A stretch of 64,000 nt of DNA from Maribacter sp. (GCA_002749285.1 PDPR01000014.1:99727-163726); one strand, 5' to 3'. Positions 45,583-55,347 are shown, numbered from the stretch's first letter. Program-made: numbers and translations. The notes: a model not told the origin generated them from the letters alone.

Positions 45583-46515
45583 TTATTTGACACCCATCAA
45601 TTCCACATCGAATATCAGGGTAGCGTTCGGTGGTATAACACCACCCGCACCGGCACTTCCGTAAGCTAAATCCGACGGAATCACAAAACGGGCTTTATCA
45701 CCTACCTGCAATAAGGCAATACCTTCATCCCATCCCGGGATTACCTGCCCTACCCCAAGTTTGAAATCTATAGGTTCATTTCTTTTGTAGGAGGAATCGA
45801 AAACCTGACCGTTCAACAAGGACCCTTCGTAATGTACGGAAACAGTCTGTCCCGACTCGGCCTTTGCCCCGTTTCCTTTTTGGATTATCTTATATCGTAG
45901 CCCGCTTTGGGTCCTATCGAAACCTGCTGCCACCTTGTCCAATTCCTTTGCTTGCCCTGCCTTTTCCTTTGCAAGTCGCTGTTCCCTTGAACTTTCAAAA
46001 GTCTTAAAAGCCTTTACGGCATCCCAATTTTCAGCATCACTTCCAACCCTTACAATCTCGACACTCTCTATCATATCCGATTGGGCAATTGCATCAACCA
46101 CATCCTGCCCGGTTTCCACATGTCCGAAAACCGTATGTTTATTATCCAACCACGGTGTAGCTACATGGGTAATGAAAAACTGGCTCCCATTGGTTCCTGG
46201 GCCTGCATTGGCCATTGAAAGCACTCCTGGGGCATCATGGGCCAAATCAGGGTGGAATTCATCATCGAACTTATATCCTGGGTCACCCGTACCAGTTCCT
46301 AAAGGGCATCCTCCCTGGACCATAAAATCAGGAATAACCCTATGGAATTTCAAACCATTGTAATAAGGTTCCCCTATAGGTTTGGCTGAGTTTTCGAGTT
46401 TACCCTCTGCCAGGGCAACAAAGTTACCCACTGTTCCCGGTGTTTTATCGTATGTTAGTTTAACAAGTATCCCTCCTTTCGAAGTATTGAATTTTGCGTA
46501 GATTCCGTCTTGCAT
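45583..46515 (-). CDS. Dual-family immunophilin: cyclophilin fused to FKBP
   Basis: A 310-aa peptidyl-prolyl isomerase carrying two unrelated PPIase folds. Residues 1 to about 160 form a cyclophilin ([25 protein letters not shown], and [11 protein letters not shown] with the drug-binding Trp). Residues about 212-310 form an FKBP ([58 protein letters not shown]). A charged helical linker joins them. No signal peptide, so cytoplasmic. Both active sites look intact. Monocistronic with own promoter and terminator. Confidence 0.94.
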   Translation of the reverse strand: MQDGIYAKFNTSKGGILVKLTYDKTPGTVGNFVALAEGKLENSAKPIGEPYYNGLKFHRVIPDFMVQGGCPLGTGTGDPGYKFDDEFHPDLAHDAPGVLSMANAGPGTNGSQFFITHVATPWLDNKHTVFGHVETGQDVVDAIAQSDMIESVEIVRVGSDAENWDAVKAFKTFESSREQRLAKEKAGQAKELDKVAAGFDRTQSGLRYKIIQKGNGAKAESGQTVSVHYEGSLLNGQVFDSSYKRNEPIDFKLGVGQVIPGWDEGIALLQVGDKARFVIPSDLAYGSAGAGGVIPPNATLIFDVELMGVK

Positions 46516-46538
46516 TTTCGTTATTTTTTAATGAATTG

Positions 46539-46546
46539 CAAAGATA
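46539..46546 (-). promoter_or_regulatory. -7 box of the dual immunophilin gene
   Basis: TATCTTTG on the minus strand, 23 bp before the ATG. Confidence 0.55.
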
Positions 46547-46615
46547 TACAAATTAGTTCGGGGAAAGGCATCAAGATTCGAAGAGACCTATCCACCCATC
46601 AACGACACCCTACTA

Positions 46616-48007
46616 CTACGGCTTTGAAACTGTCCCATATTTATCGAATAAATAGACCAAACTGGTCATCGCTGCGGTACCAAGCTCCAATTCCCTTTTA
46701 TTTACATGTTCAAAAGTATCATTCTCTGCATGGTGATGGTCGAAATAACGTTGTGAGTCGGGCCGGAGGCCTGCCAATACAATACCATCGCCCTTTAAGG
46801 GGCCGATATCGGCCCCACCTCCTCCACGTACGAACATATGTATAAGATAGGGTTCAAATAGCGGTCTCCAATGACCTACTTGTTCAAAATCGGCTTCTGG
46901 ACAATCAAAGGAAAAACCTCTTGGTGTAAAGCCCCCAGAATCACTTTCCAATGCAAAAACATGTTTTTCGTTCTTGTTCCTTACCATTTCGGCATATTTT
47001 TTTCCACCGCGAAGGCCATTTTCCTCATTCATGAACAATACGACCCTAATAGTCCGTTTCGGACGATACCCTATTTTTTTCAGAAGTTGCAGCACACCCA
47101 TGCTTTGGACACAACCGGCACCATCATCGTGGGAACCATCCCCCAAGTCCCAAGAATCCAGATGTCCACCGACCACGATTACCTCTTCGGGATATTTATT
47201 TCCCTGGATCTCCCCAATAACATTGTATGATTCGACATCTTTTTCATAAACCTTACAATTTTGCTTAAAATAAAAATTGGCCTTGGGGCTCAACTTAAGT
47301 GTGGCACTCAAAAATTCCGCTCCTTTGGTACTGATCGCTGCTGCAGGAATCCGTTTTGGGATTTCCGTGTCACCATAGTCCATTGACCCTGTATGTGGAA
47401 AATCATCCAACCTCAGATTCAATGAACGGACAATTACCCCTACCGCCCCGTATTTAACGGCCTCCATGGCTCCGGAATAGCGTTGGCCAACACAGCCTGA
47501 ATAGGATTTAAAGGTATCCACTTCTGTTGGATCCATAGGTTTATTGAAAAAAACGATCTTACCTGATATTTTTCCCGCTCCCAAAAGTTTCAGTTCCCCA
47601 ATACCATTTACCTCAACAATATTTGCCTTAATACCCTGTAAGGGTGTTGCCACAGAACCACCCAACGCACATATGGGCAAATCGGTTGTGATACCAGGGG
47701 CAGTCTCCACATAAGCGAATTCTGGAGTGCCCCGAACCCATTTCGGCACCATTACGGGCTGAAGCCAAACACGGTCAAGACCCATTGAATCCAATTGTAG
47801 TTTCGTGTATTCCACTGCTTGCTGTGACTGGATGGATCCCGAAAGCCTACCTCCAATCTGATTGGACAAATAATTGAGCCAATCGTAAGATGCACTATTT
47901 GTCAAAGCTGCATTGTAAATAGCCTTTAGCTGTTGTTCATCCTCTGATTGGGAATACACCTGCCAAGTAGCCAGAACAGCCAATATAAAAAATCTGAAAA
48001 ATCTCAT
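46616..48007 (-). CDS. Secreted M28-family aminopeptidase (carboxypeptidase Q-like)
   Basis: A 463-aa exported dinuclear zinc exopeptidase. The signal peptide ends WQVYSQ (residue 20). A PA-type insert precedes the catalytic part, where zinc ligands are read in GGHLDSWDLGDGSHDDGAG, MNEENGLRGG and ALESDSGGF, and the final His in HHHAENDTFEHV. It resembles plasma glutamate carboxypeptidase. It overlaps ppk2 by 4 bases (ATGA), so the two are translationally coupled, although no functional link is obvious. Confidence 0.9.
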   Translation of the reverse strand: MRFFRFFILAVLATWQVYSQSEDEQQLKAIYNAALTNSASYDWLNYLSNQIGGRLSGSIQSQQAVEYTKLQLDSMGLDRVWLQPVMVPKWVRGTPEFAYVETAPGITTDLPICALGGSVATPLQGIKANIVEVNGIGELKLLGAGKISGKIVFFNKPMDPTEVDTFKSYSGCVGQRYSGAMEAVKYGAVGVIVRSLNLRLDDFPHTGSMDYGDTEIPKRIPAAAISTKGAEFLSATLKLSPKANFYFKQNCKVYEKDVESYNVIGEIQGNKYPEEVIVVGGHLDSWDLGDGSHDDGAGCVQSMGVLQLLKKIGYRPKRTIRVVLFMNEENGLRGGKKYAEMVRNKNEKHVFALESDSGGFTPRGFSFDCPEADFEQVGHWRPLFEPYLIHMFVRGGGGADIGPLKGDGIVLAGLRPDSQRYFDHHHAENDTFEHVNKRELELGTAAMTSLVYLFDKYGTVSKP

Positions 48008-48882
48008 TCGCTCTCTAATTGTTGTTTATAGCTCTCTAAATTAGCCTTTATTCCATCATTAAGTTCAGGGGTTACTATATCTTCGTATTTTTTCAACGTT
48101 TCGAACAGAATATGGGCCACAATAAGCCTTGCCCCTTTTTTGTTGTCCGCCGGCACAACAAACCAAGGAGCCTTTGGCTTCGAGGTCCTTCGTATCGCAT
48201 CTTCATAGCACTTCTGATACTTGTCCCACAATTTCCTCTCCTTTAGGTCATCGGGGGAAAATTTCCAATGCTTTTGTTCCAATCGTAATCTTCGAAGAAG
48301 CCTTTGCCTTTGTTCTTCCTTGGAAAGGTGAAGAAAGAACTTGAATATGATGGTGCCATTATCCACCAAGTGCTTTTCGAAATTATTGATTTGTTCGAAT
48401 CGGGAATCCCAAAATTCCCCATCAACATCAGAGACCTTTCCGATTCCCGGAATATTCTCGCCCAAAATATATTCGGGATGCACACGGGTAACCAAGACGT
48501 TCTCATAATGGGTACGATTAAAAATCCCGAATTTCCCTTTTGCAGGAAGTGCGATATAATGCCTCCACAGAAAATCATGTTTCAATTCAAGGGATGTAGG
48601 CACCTTAAAGCTATGCACTACAACACCCCTAACATTAAAGTCCTTGAAGACCTCCCTCACAAGACTATCCTTTCCAGAGGTATCCATACCCTGTAAACAT
48701 ACCAGAACGCTATATTTACCATAGGCATATATGGTATCTTGAAAATCGCCAAGTTCCCTCCGAATCCTTACCAGATCTTTTTTCAGTTCCTTATCGGCAA
48801 GCCCAAAATCCTCATAAGTGGGCAATACCGCCAATTTTGTTGCTGAATCTGCCTTATATGTGCCTATATCGATATCATCCAT
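48004..48882 (-). CDS. Polyphosphate kinase 2 family phosphotransferase
   Basis: Transfers phosphate between polyphosphate and nucleotides. The Walker A-like loop is CLQGMDTSGKDSLVREVF near residue 63, and the second motif is IFNRTHYENVLVTRVHPE. The FNR-[ST]-HYE form matches the class III-type PPK2 group, which phosphorylates AMP and ADP; that specificity is inferred. At 292 aa it is typical. Upstream partner of the M28 gene. Confidence 0.92.
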   Translation of the reverse strand: MDDIDIGTYKADSATKLAVLPTYEDFGLADKELKKDLVRIRRELGDFQDTIYAYGKYSVLVCLQGMDTSGKDSLVREVFKDFNVRGVVVHSFKVPTSLELKHDFLWRHYIALPAKGKFGIFNRTHYENVLVTRVHPEYILGENIPGIGKVSDVDGEFWDSRFEQINNFEKHLVDNGTIIFKFFLHLSKEEQRQRLLRRLRLEQKHWKFSPDDLKERKLWDKYQKCYEDAIRRTSKPKAPWFVVPADNKKGARLIVAHILFETLKKYEDIVTPELNDGIKANLESYKQQLESE

Positions 48883-49083
48883 GCCTTGAATATAAAAAAT
48901 TTTATCGTTGAAATGCTTAAAATGTTAAAATATATAACCATTCAACCCCACTATTTTACAGGTTGTCCAAATTATACGAAACTCCCTACCTTCTATCGAA
49001 AAAAATAGGTGGCAACCTCATTCTCTGAGTACTTTTACCAATGTTATCACACCCAAATTCAACAACGGTAAACGGCCTACATT

Positions 49084-49767
49084 ATGAAGAACCATTCCCT
49101 TTTGGCAATTGCCATAATGATCTTGTTTCCTTCCTTCAAGGTAGATAAGGCTTGCGAGTATGCCACCTCTAATATGGATTATGTAAAAGCAGAGACCAGG
49201 AAGGCAATTTCAAAAGAAAATATCAACCTAGCCAAGTATCATACTTACAAAGCCATAAATGCAATTGAAAAGTCCAAAGAACAAATGAAGGATTGTGGTT
49301 GCATTTATGCCGAACACAGTATCGAGGATGGGAAAACAGACCTTATCTTAGCGACAAGGACAACCTCCCTGAGTGGGACACGGATTTTATTGAATCGAGC
49401 GTTGGAGCACATTACCGGGGCAATAGAGTCCATTGAAGAACACGAATTGCATGACAGCCAGTATGGGATTGACCTTCTGGCAATGAACATAACCATTCAC
49501 GAATCGGGAGAAGTGCCGATGAGGAAACCCACTGAGATTGAAATAAATCAAAAAATCGATGCTTCTTTGGAAAACTACCGTCGATCCCTTGAAAGAGTGA
49601 TAAACAAAGTAGATTGTGCATCGGCCCGTGCCTTTGCAGAAAATATTCATTTACACTGTGAACAGCAGTTACTACGGCCCAACCTTAGTGAGGGGAAAAA
49701 ATACTACAATTACAGAACCAAGGAAATCACGGCTAAAGCTTTGGAAAAGCTGAAAGCCTGTAAGTAA
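49084..49767 (+). CDS. Secreted helical protein of unknown function
   Basis: A 227-aa protein with a short signal peptide (residues 4-17) and a mature part made of long helices. Cysteines sit near both ends (VDKACEYATSN, KDCGCIYAEH, KVDCASARAFAEN, HCEQQLL, LKACK), suggesting disulfides in the periplasm. I recognise no domain. Its stop codon is directly joined to the stop codon of the convergent regulator gene (TAATTA at 49765-49770), leaving no room for a terminator between them. Confidence 0.65.
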   Translation: MKNHSLLAIAIMILFPSFKVDKACEYATSNMDYVKAETRKAISKENINLAKYHTYKAINAIEKSKEQMKDCGCIYAEHSIEDGKTDLILATRTTSLSGTRILLNRALEHITGAIESIEEHELHDSQYGIDLLAMNITIHESGEVPMRKPTEIEINQKIDASLENYRRSLERVINKVDCASARAFAENIHLHCEQQLLRPNLSEGKKYYNYRTKEITAKALEKLKACK

Positions 49768-50931
49768 TTATTTACTGGCGAACAATCTTACATCCCCTTC
49801 GGTCACCTGCTTGCCCCCTAGGATAATCAACCGTTCAACGACGTTCCTTAATTCACGTATGTTACCAGTCCAATCATATCCTTTCAATAGTTTTATGGCC
49901 CCTTTCGAAAATTCTTTGGGTGAGATACCCTGTTCATCTGCGATCTTACCCGCAAAATGATTGATCAATAACGGAATGTCATCCCTCCTGTCGTTCAATG
50001 CAGGTACTTTTATTAAGATTACCGCAAGACGATGATAAAGATCCTCCCTGAATCTATTCTCTTTGATTTCCTCTGCAAGATTTTTGTTGGTAGCGGCAAT
50101 AACCCTGACATCTACCTTAATATCCTTATCCGAACCTACCCTCGAGATTTTATTCTCCTGTAGGGCACGTAACACCTTGGCTTGTGCGGAAAGGCTCATG
50201 TCCCCGATTTCATCTAGGAAAATAGTTCCCTTATTGGCCGCTTCGAACTTGCCTGCCCTATCCTTGACCGCAGACGTAAAGGCCCCTTTAACATGACCGA
50301 AAAGTTCACTCTCTATTAGTTCCGAGGGTATGGCCGCACAATTCACCTCTATGAAAGGTGATGCGCTCCTTGGGCTTTTTTCATGGATCCAATGGGCCAC
50401 GAGTTCTTTTCCCGTACCATTGGAACCGGTAACCAAGACACGGGCGTCGGTAGGCGCAACTTTTTCAATAATGTCCTTAATCGCATTGATCTCCTTGCTT
50501 TCACCGATCATTTTATAATCCTTGCTGACCTTTTTCTTTAGGATCTTGTTCTCAACGATCAATTCCTTTCTGTCCAGTGCATTTCTTACCGTGGTCAACA
50601 AACGGTTCAAATCAGGTGGTTTCGAGATATAGTCAAATGCCCCTATACGCATGGTATTGACAGCTGTATCCAGGTCTCCATGGCCCGATATCATGATGAA
50701 AGGAATCTCAGGCTTGATCTTACAGGTAGTCTCCAACACCTCAACACCATCCATTTTTGGCATTTTAATATCACACAATACCAAGTCATAATCATTGTTC
50801 TTAATGGCCTCCAAGCCCCTTAAACCATCTTCTGCCTCTTCTACTTGATAGGAATCGTTCTCCTCGGACAGTATCTTGACCAATACCCTTCGGATTGCCG
50901 ATTCGTCTTCTATCACCAAAATTTTTGCCAT
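49768..50931 (-). CDS. NtrC-type response regulator without HTH domain
   Basis: Receiver plus sigma-54-interacting AAA+ protein of 387 aa. The receiver (1-120) has acidic pocket ED at 8-9, phospho-acceptor Asp54 in LCDIKMPKMDG and the conserved Lys in SKPPD. The AAA+ domain has Walker A as GSNGTGKE, GHVKGAFTSA where GAFTGA is expected, and Walker B GTIFLDEIG. The protein ends VTEGDVRLFASK right after the AAA+ lid, so the usual Fis-type DNA-binding domain is absent. Last gene of a five-gene operon; no sensor kinase is nearby. Confidence 0.92.
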   Translation of the reverse strand: MAKILVIEDESAIRRVLVKILSEENDSYQVEEAEDGLRGLEAIKNNDYDLVLCDIKMPKMDGVEVLETTCKIKPEIPFIMISGHGDLDTAVNTMRIGAFDYISKPPDLNRLLTTVRNALDRKELIVENKILKKKVSKDYKMIGESKEINAIKDIIEKVAPTDARVLVTGSNGTGKELVAHWIHEKSPRSASPFIEVNCAAIPSELIESELFGHVKGAFTSAVKDRAGKFEAANKGTIFLDEIGDMSLSAQAKVLRALQENKISRVGSDKDIKVDVRVIAATNKNLAEEIKENRFREDLYHRLAVILIKVPALNDRRDDIPLLINHFAGKIADEQGISPKEFSKGAIKLLKGYDWTGNIRELRNVVERLIILGGKQVTEGDVRLFASK

Positions 50932-50942
50932 ATTACAATCTT

Positions 50943-51833
50943 TTAAATCCCTATTCTAAATCCAGTCCTAAAATACATGCTAGGCTCATCATTCAACGTA
51001 AAAATATCATTTCTATCCTTATCACGTAACACGCCGTCCTGGAAAATCGTATACCCAGCATAACCGTAGAACGACATAATCTTTGATATGTTATATTGAT
51101 ACCCGATCGTTAACAGTGCCGTGGATGAGGAAACCGATGAGGCAAAACCTGTATTGGGCAGGATAATATTGTTCTGCAGGTTTACAAAATAACCATCCAG
51201 GATAAATTCGGTCTGGATCAAATGACCCCCACCCATATGGTGCTTAAGGCCGATCTTGGGAAGACCAACAACATAGGACCAATTGGGGTGGAATCTTTTT
51301 TCGTAATATACGAAAGGTAAAGGTATTCGTAAGGATACAGTTGAATTATAGGTCAAACCAAGTACTAGCCGCATTGGTTTATCTATATCCTGCCTTTCTT
51401 TAAAGGCGCCAGCAGTCAAATTGATGGAAACATCGCCATTTTCCAATGGGTTGGTCAGTGTCGATGATAGTCTTGGTGTTACCACGCCAATAAACCGCCA
51501 ATTTTCATTATGCCTATAGACATAGGCCAGGTTTAAATCGACCACATGGAGGTTCTCTAGCCCTTTGCTATCAAAATACTCGTTACTTCCAAGCTTATAG
51601 GCCAGATAATTATATTCCGCACCGATTATAACGTTATCCTGTTTTTTGACCCTCAATGGCACATTGATTACCAATTTATAACGTGATAGTTGGGCATCCG
51701 CATTATTCCTGGGCATCATCATATACTCCAACCTGAATATATCGGGGGATTGGGCCACAATACCATCTTGGCCCAAGACGAACAGAAACATTAGTGCCAT
51801 AATCACATTAATTCTTACAGCGCTGTCCTTCAT
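50943..51833 (-). CDS. DUF6268-type outer-membrane beta-barrel protein
   Basis: A 296-aa exported protein with signal peptide (cleavage after GIVAQ near residue 28) followed by alternating aromatic beta strands ending in an aromatic/hydrophobic strand (MYFRTGFRIGI), as in outer-membrane barrels. DUF6268 assignment is from memory of the pattern. It overlaps the MscS gene by 4 bases and precedes the regulator by 11 bp. Confidence 0.75.
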   Translation of the reverse strand: MKDSAVRINVIMALMFLFVLGQDGIVAQSPDIFRLEYMMMPRNNADAQLSRYKLVINVPLRVKKQDNVIIGAEYNYLAYKLGSNEYFDSKGLENLHVVDLNLAYVYRHNENWRFIGVVTPRLSSTLTNPLENGDVSINLTAGAFKERQDIDKPMRLVLGLTYNSTVSLRIPLPFVYYEKRFHPNWSYVVGLPKIGLKHHMGGGHLIQTEFILDGYFVNLQNNIILPNTGFASSVSSSTALLTIGYQYNISKIMSFYGYAGYTIFQDGVLRDKDRNDIFTLNDEPSMYFRTGFRIGI

Positions 51834-52726
51834 TGATTCTTTGGGTGTTGGAAAACATGTATATCCCTTTGGGGAAAGGGTATGGAGATATTGTGTTGCC
51901 TGAATTCCGCATCAATGGTATAACGTACATCGCTCTTGACCTTTAGATCGGTAAAGCTGTCATTGGTATAATAGTTCAATGAAAACAAAAGTGCCGAATC
52001 GCCAAAATCCTCGAAAAGGACAAATGGTTTGGGGTTTTTTAAAATACCCCTTTGGTTTTCTGCGGTTTTTTCAAGAATCTTGGCAACCAAGGCAACATCG
52101 CTCCCATAGGCCACCCCTATTTTTATGCTCTCCCTGGTTGTTTTATGGTTTTGGGTATAATTGATTATGGTTTCATTCATCAACTTATGGTTCGGGATGA
52201 TAACAACCTTATCATCCCTTGTAATTGCCCTGACCGTTCGGAGTTTAATCTCAAAAACCTTACCTATCCTACCTTCTATCTCTATAATATCACCAACACT
52301 CAATGACTTATCGATAATGATGAATATACCCCCGATAATATCCTGGAAAAGTTCTTGCAGGGCCAGCCCCAAACCTACAAAAAGAGCAGCGGATGCCGTT
52401 ATCAACAATGTTATGTCAACACCTGCCATACTTAGGGTAATCAAGATAACTGCCAAATATGTCGCATATTTGATGAACTTGAAGATACTGATGAATTTAA
52501 GCTGGTCCTCTTGGACCATTTTACGGGTCAAGATCTGCCGCAACCACTTGAGCACGAAACCTGTCGTCAGGAACACCAGTATGACCGACAGGAACAACCC
52601 AATGGTCACATGGAGCGATTTATCACCTGTGCCTATATGTATTCCCCAACTGAGGACTTCTTGGATCGACCCCCAGATATCCACTTCGACAACCCCCTTT
52701 AACCTATCCGATCCATCCTGTACCAT
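51830..52726 (-). CDS. MscS-family mechanosensitive ion channel
   Basis: A 298-aa inner-membrane channel released by membrane tension. Three N-terminal hydrophobic segments precede the pore region ASAALFVGLGLALQELFQDIIGG, the conserved TM3, then the beta domain (SVGDIIEIEGRIGKVFEIKLR, VIIPNHKLMNETIINYT). The longer frame begins at GTG 52744. I prefer ATG 52726 because it lies two bases after the stop of the upstream permease (TGA-CC-ATG), a coupled arrangement. Confidence 0.92.
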   Translation of the reverse strand: MVQDGSDRLKGVVEVDIWGSIQEVLSWGIHIGTGDKSLHVTIGLFLSVILVFLTTGFVLKWLRQILTRKMVQEDQLKFISIFKFIKYATYLAVILITLSMAGVDITLLITASAALFVGLGLALQELFQDIIGGIFIIIDKSLSVGDIIEIEGRIGKVFEIKLRTVRAITRDDKVVIIPNHKLMNETIINYTQNHKTTRESIKIGVAYGSDVALVAKILEKTAENQRGILKNPKPFVLFEDFGDSALLFSLNYYTNDSFTDLKVKSDVRYTIDAEFRQHNISIPFPQRDIHVFQHPKNQ

Positions 52727-52728
52727 GG

Positions 52729-54072
52729 TCAATATTTTATCCACTTGAACAATTCCTTGTAGGTGGGTTTTTTACCGTACATAAGAATACCTATCCTGTA
52801 TATCTTGGCCGCAAACCAAACAATCCCCAGAAATGTCACGATCAATAGAAGAATGGAGGTCGCCAACTCCCAGACAGGGACACCACCTTCACCAATACCT
52901 CCGGGCAAACGCATAAGCATGACAATGGGGGATGTTAGCGGGAACAAGGAAAACCCTACAGAAATAGGGCCATGGGGATTACTGAAAACCGAAAAGAAAC
53001 CAACGTATATGGCCAACATCAGTGGCAATATTATCGGGAAGATAAATTGCTGCGTATCCGTCTCATTATCAACGGCCGCACCAATGGCAGCATATATGGA
53101 GCTATAGATCAAATACCCAAGTATAAAATAAATCACGAAAAAACAAATGAGCATAGCCCATGGTATCTTATAAAGTTCCTGTGCATACGCCTGTATGGTC
53201 TGATTGGGAGTTGGCACGGAAGGCATCATACCTCCTGTCATTCCCGTAACTTCCGCCCCATTTTGAAGGGTTGCAGGATCAATGTCAAAAATAGCAAAAG
53301 CGACGAACAAGAGTAAGGTAGCTGAAACGATCCAGATGGCGAATTGGGTGATTCCAGCCAAGGAAGTCCCAATAATCTTGCCCATCATCAATTGAAAAGG
53401 TTTCACCGAGGAGATAATCACTTCAATAATCCTACTGGTTTTCTCTTCGATGACACTACGCATTACAAAACCACCATAGATAATGATGAACATCATAATC
53501 AAATACCCAAACCCACCTCCGATAACAGCTTTGATCTCATTAACACCCTTTAGGTTTTGTTCTCCCTCAAAAGTTTCTGTATTAATCTCGTATTTTTTGT
53601 CCATTTCGGCAAATTCCGAAGAGGAGACACCCATATCCTGTAACCTTCTCTCCCTTAATCTTGCCTGAAAGACATTCTCCAATTGCTCAAGGACAGAGGA
53701 ACTAGGTGTTTCTTTGGTGTAGAAATAAGAATGTTCGGCCACCTTCTCCAGTTCTTCTTCATGGGGGATATGCAAAAGTCCATAATACCCCATATGGGCA
53801 GTAGAATCCTTAGCCGCCTGCAAAGAAATATCATTGAACAACACATAGGAAGTGCTCTCGGTCGTGTTGAAATCGTTAGAGAAGTAACCACTTTCATTGA
53901 ACACCCCGATAATGCGTTTTTGATTATCGTTTATTTTGGTCAGATAGGCGATCAGCACCACCATACCAACCATCAAAACAGGGCTTAGGAAAGTCATAAT
54001 CACAAAGGATTTGTTCCGGACTTTTGCCAAGTACTCCCTTCGTATGATAATGGGCAGTTTATTCATTTGCAT
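52729..54072 (-). CDS. ABC-2 type permease, NatB-like
   Basis: A 447-aa membrane subunit: one span near residues 21-44, a large periplasmic region (about 45-185), then five to six spans with the conserved VIEEKTSRIIEVIISSVKPFQLMMGKI coupling segment. Architecture matches NatB, the sodium-exporting permease of NatAB, though substrate is not shown. ATG 54072 and ATG 54066 are both possible; the first overlaps the ATPase gene by 14 bases. Confidence 0.88.
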   Translation of the reverse strand: MQMNKLPIIIRREYLAKVRNKSFVIMTFLSPVLMVGMVVLIAYLTKINDNQKRIIGVFNESGYFSNDFNTTESTSYVLFNDISLQAAKDSTAHMGYYGLLHIPHEEELEKVAEHSYFYTKETPSSSVLEQLENVFQARLRERRLQDMGVSSSEFAEMDKKYEINTETFEGEQNLKGVNEIKAVIGGGFGYLIMMFIIIYGGFVMRSVIEEKTSRIIEVIISSVKPFQLMMGKIIGTSLAGITQFAIWIVSATLLLFVAFAIFDIDPATLQNGAEVTGMTGGMMPSVPTPNQTIQAYAQELYKIPWAMLICFFVIYFILGYLIYSSIYAAIGAAVDNETDTQQFIFPIILPLMLAIYVGFFSVFSNPHGPISVGFSLFPLTSPIVMLMRLPGGIGEGGVPVWELATSILLLIVTFLGIVWFAAKIYRIGILMYGKKPTYKELFKWIKY

Positions 54073-54994
54073 CTTTATCCTTTATGGTTTGGATGAATAT
54101 CTCATTTGCAGAAGGAATGATTTCCGTAAATTGGCTGATGTTGGAATGGCTTGCAAAATAAGCCAATATTTCACCGGATCCATTGACCGGAACTTGAATG
54201 GTGAAGTCCAATTGGTTCTCCAATGCATCAACCTCGACCTTACTGATACTGAACTTACCCGATATTTCCTCTAAAAGCCGATTTACATTTTCTGCCTGTA
54301 GCCCCACCCGAAATATATTGTTCTTATATGCCTTTTTTATGTCGGACAATTTACCATCGAGTATTTTCTCCGATTGATGGATCAGGGTAATATACTCACA
54401 TAATTCCTCAACAGACTCCATACGATGGGTTGAAAAAATTATGGAAGTCCCTTTATCTTTCAAGTGAAGTATCTCGTCCTTGATAATATTGGCATTAATA
54501 GGGTCAAAACCACTAAAAGGCTCATCGAATATAAGCAATTTGGGCTCATGCAGTATCGTAACGATGAACTGTATCTTTTGGGCCATTCCCTTTGAGAGCT
54601 CCTGGACCTTCTTGTTCCACCAATCACCGATATCCAAACGTTCAAACCAATACATCAATCGTTTTTTGGCCTCTGCCCTGTTCAAGCCTTTCAATTGCGC
54701 CAAATACAAGGCCTGTTCACCCACTTTCATGCCTTTATACAACCCTCTCTCCTCTGGTAGATAGCCTATCAAGGTAATATGCTTGGGCTTTAGAAGTTCC
54801 CCGTCAAAATACACCTCCCCTTTGTCAGGGTAGGTTATCTGGTTTATAATCCGAATCAAGGTTGTCTTACCGGCACCGTTAGGACCTAGAAGGCCATAGA
54901 TGCTGTTTTTGGGTATTTCCAAGGAAACCTCATTCAAGGCCAAATGGTCCCCATATCGTTTGGCAACCTCTTTAGTGACCAAAATATTATCCAT
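54059..54994 (-). CDS. ABC transporter ATP-binding protein, NatA-like
   Basis: ATPase for the permease that overlaps it. Walker A is GPNGAGKTT near residue 41, the signature is ELSKGMAQKIQF, and Walker B is LLIFDEPFSGFDP followed by FSTHRMESVEELC. A C-terminal domain of about 80 residues is typical of NatA/drug-efflux ATPases. It is the first gene of the five-gene operon ending with the NtrC-type regulator. Confidence 0.92.
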   Translation of the reverse strand: MDNILVTKEVAKRYGDHLALNEVSLEIPKNSIYGLLGPNGAGKTTLIRIINQITYPDKGEVYFDGELLKPKHITLIGYLPEERGLYKGMKVGEQALYLAQLKGLNRAEAKKRLMYWFERLDIGDWWNKKVQELSKGMAQKIQFIVTILHEPKLLIFDEPFSGFDPINANIIKDEILHLKDKGTSIIFSTHRMESVEELCEYITLIHQSEKILDGKLSDIKKAYKNNIFRVGLQAENVNRLLEEISGKFSISKVEVDALENQLDFTIQVPVNGSGEILAYFASHSNISQFTEIIPSANEIFIQTIKDKDANE

Positions 54995-55008
54995 GCAAGC
55001 AATTTTGC

Positions 55009-55016
55009 CAAAGATA
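55009..55016 (-). promoter_or_regulatory. -7 box of the ABC-MscS-regulator operon
   Basis: TATCTTTG on the minus strand, 14 bp before the ATG at 54994, predicting an almost leaderless transcript. Confidence 0.55.
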
Positions 55017-55320
55017 TAGAATTGCTTTAATAATCACTTCCAAAACTACAATAATACTAGGATTAAAAAAGGTTTCCCGCATCCTTTAAAATCAGGAAAA
55101 AGCCGTCTGGCCCGATCTACCTTGAGAAAACAAGACCCATGTATGACCCCTAAAAGGATTTCTAGAATATACAAGACCAATTGTGCCGTTACCCCAAATA
55201 AAAAACACTTCGTATGTACCTGTATTATCCCGAACTCCCTAGGTAAAGAAACCAGTTCTTCGGTACCACTTATATTGTAGGATGGCCGGATATTTTGGAA
55301 AAAACACCCTAAAAACAAAA
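55017..55320. other. Intergenic stretch between grpE-dnaJ and the ABC operon, no gene recognised
   Basis: A 90-codon minus-strand frame exists here but has no recognisable domain and an unusual composition; I do not call it. Confidence 0.35.
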
Positions 55321-55347
55321 CCCACCCTTAATAAAATCAAGGATGGG
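55321..55347 (-). terminator. Terminator of the grpE-dnaJ operon
   Basis: CCCA-CCTT and AAGG-TGGG pair across one mismatch; on the minus strand a TTTTGTTTTTA tract follows. It lies about 90 bp after the dnaJ stop. Confidence 0.65.

Noticed and set aside
55046..55318. A 90-codon minus-strand frame between the dnaJ and ABC operons
   Set aside because: No domain, odd composition and no promoter; likely chance.
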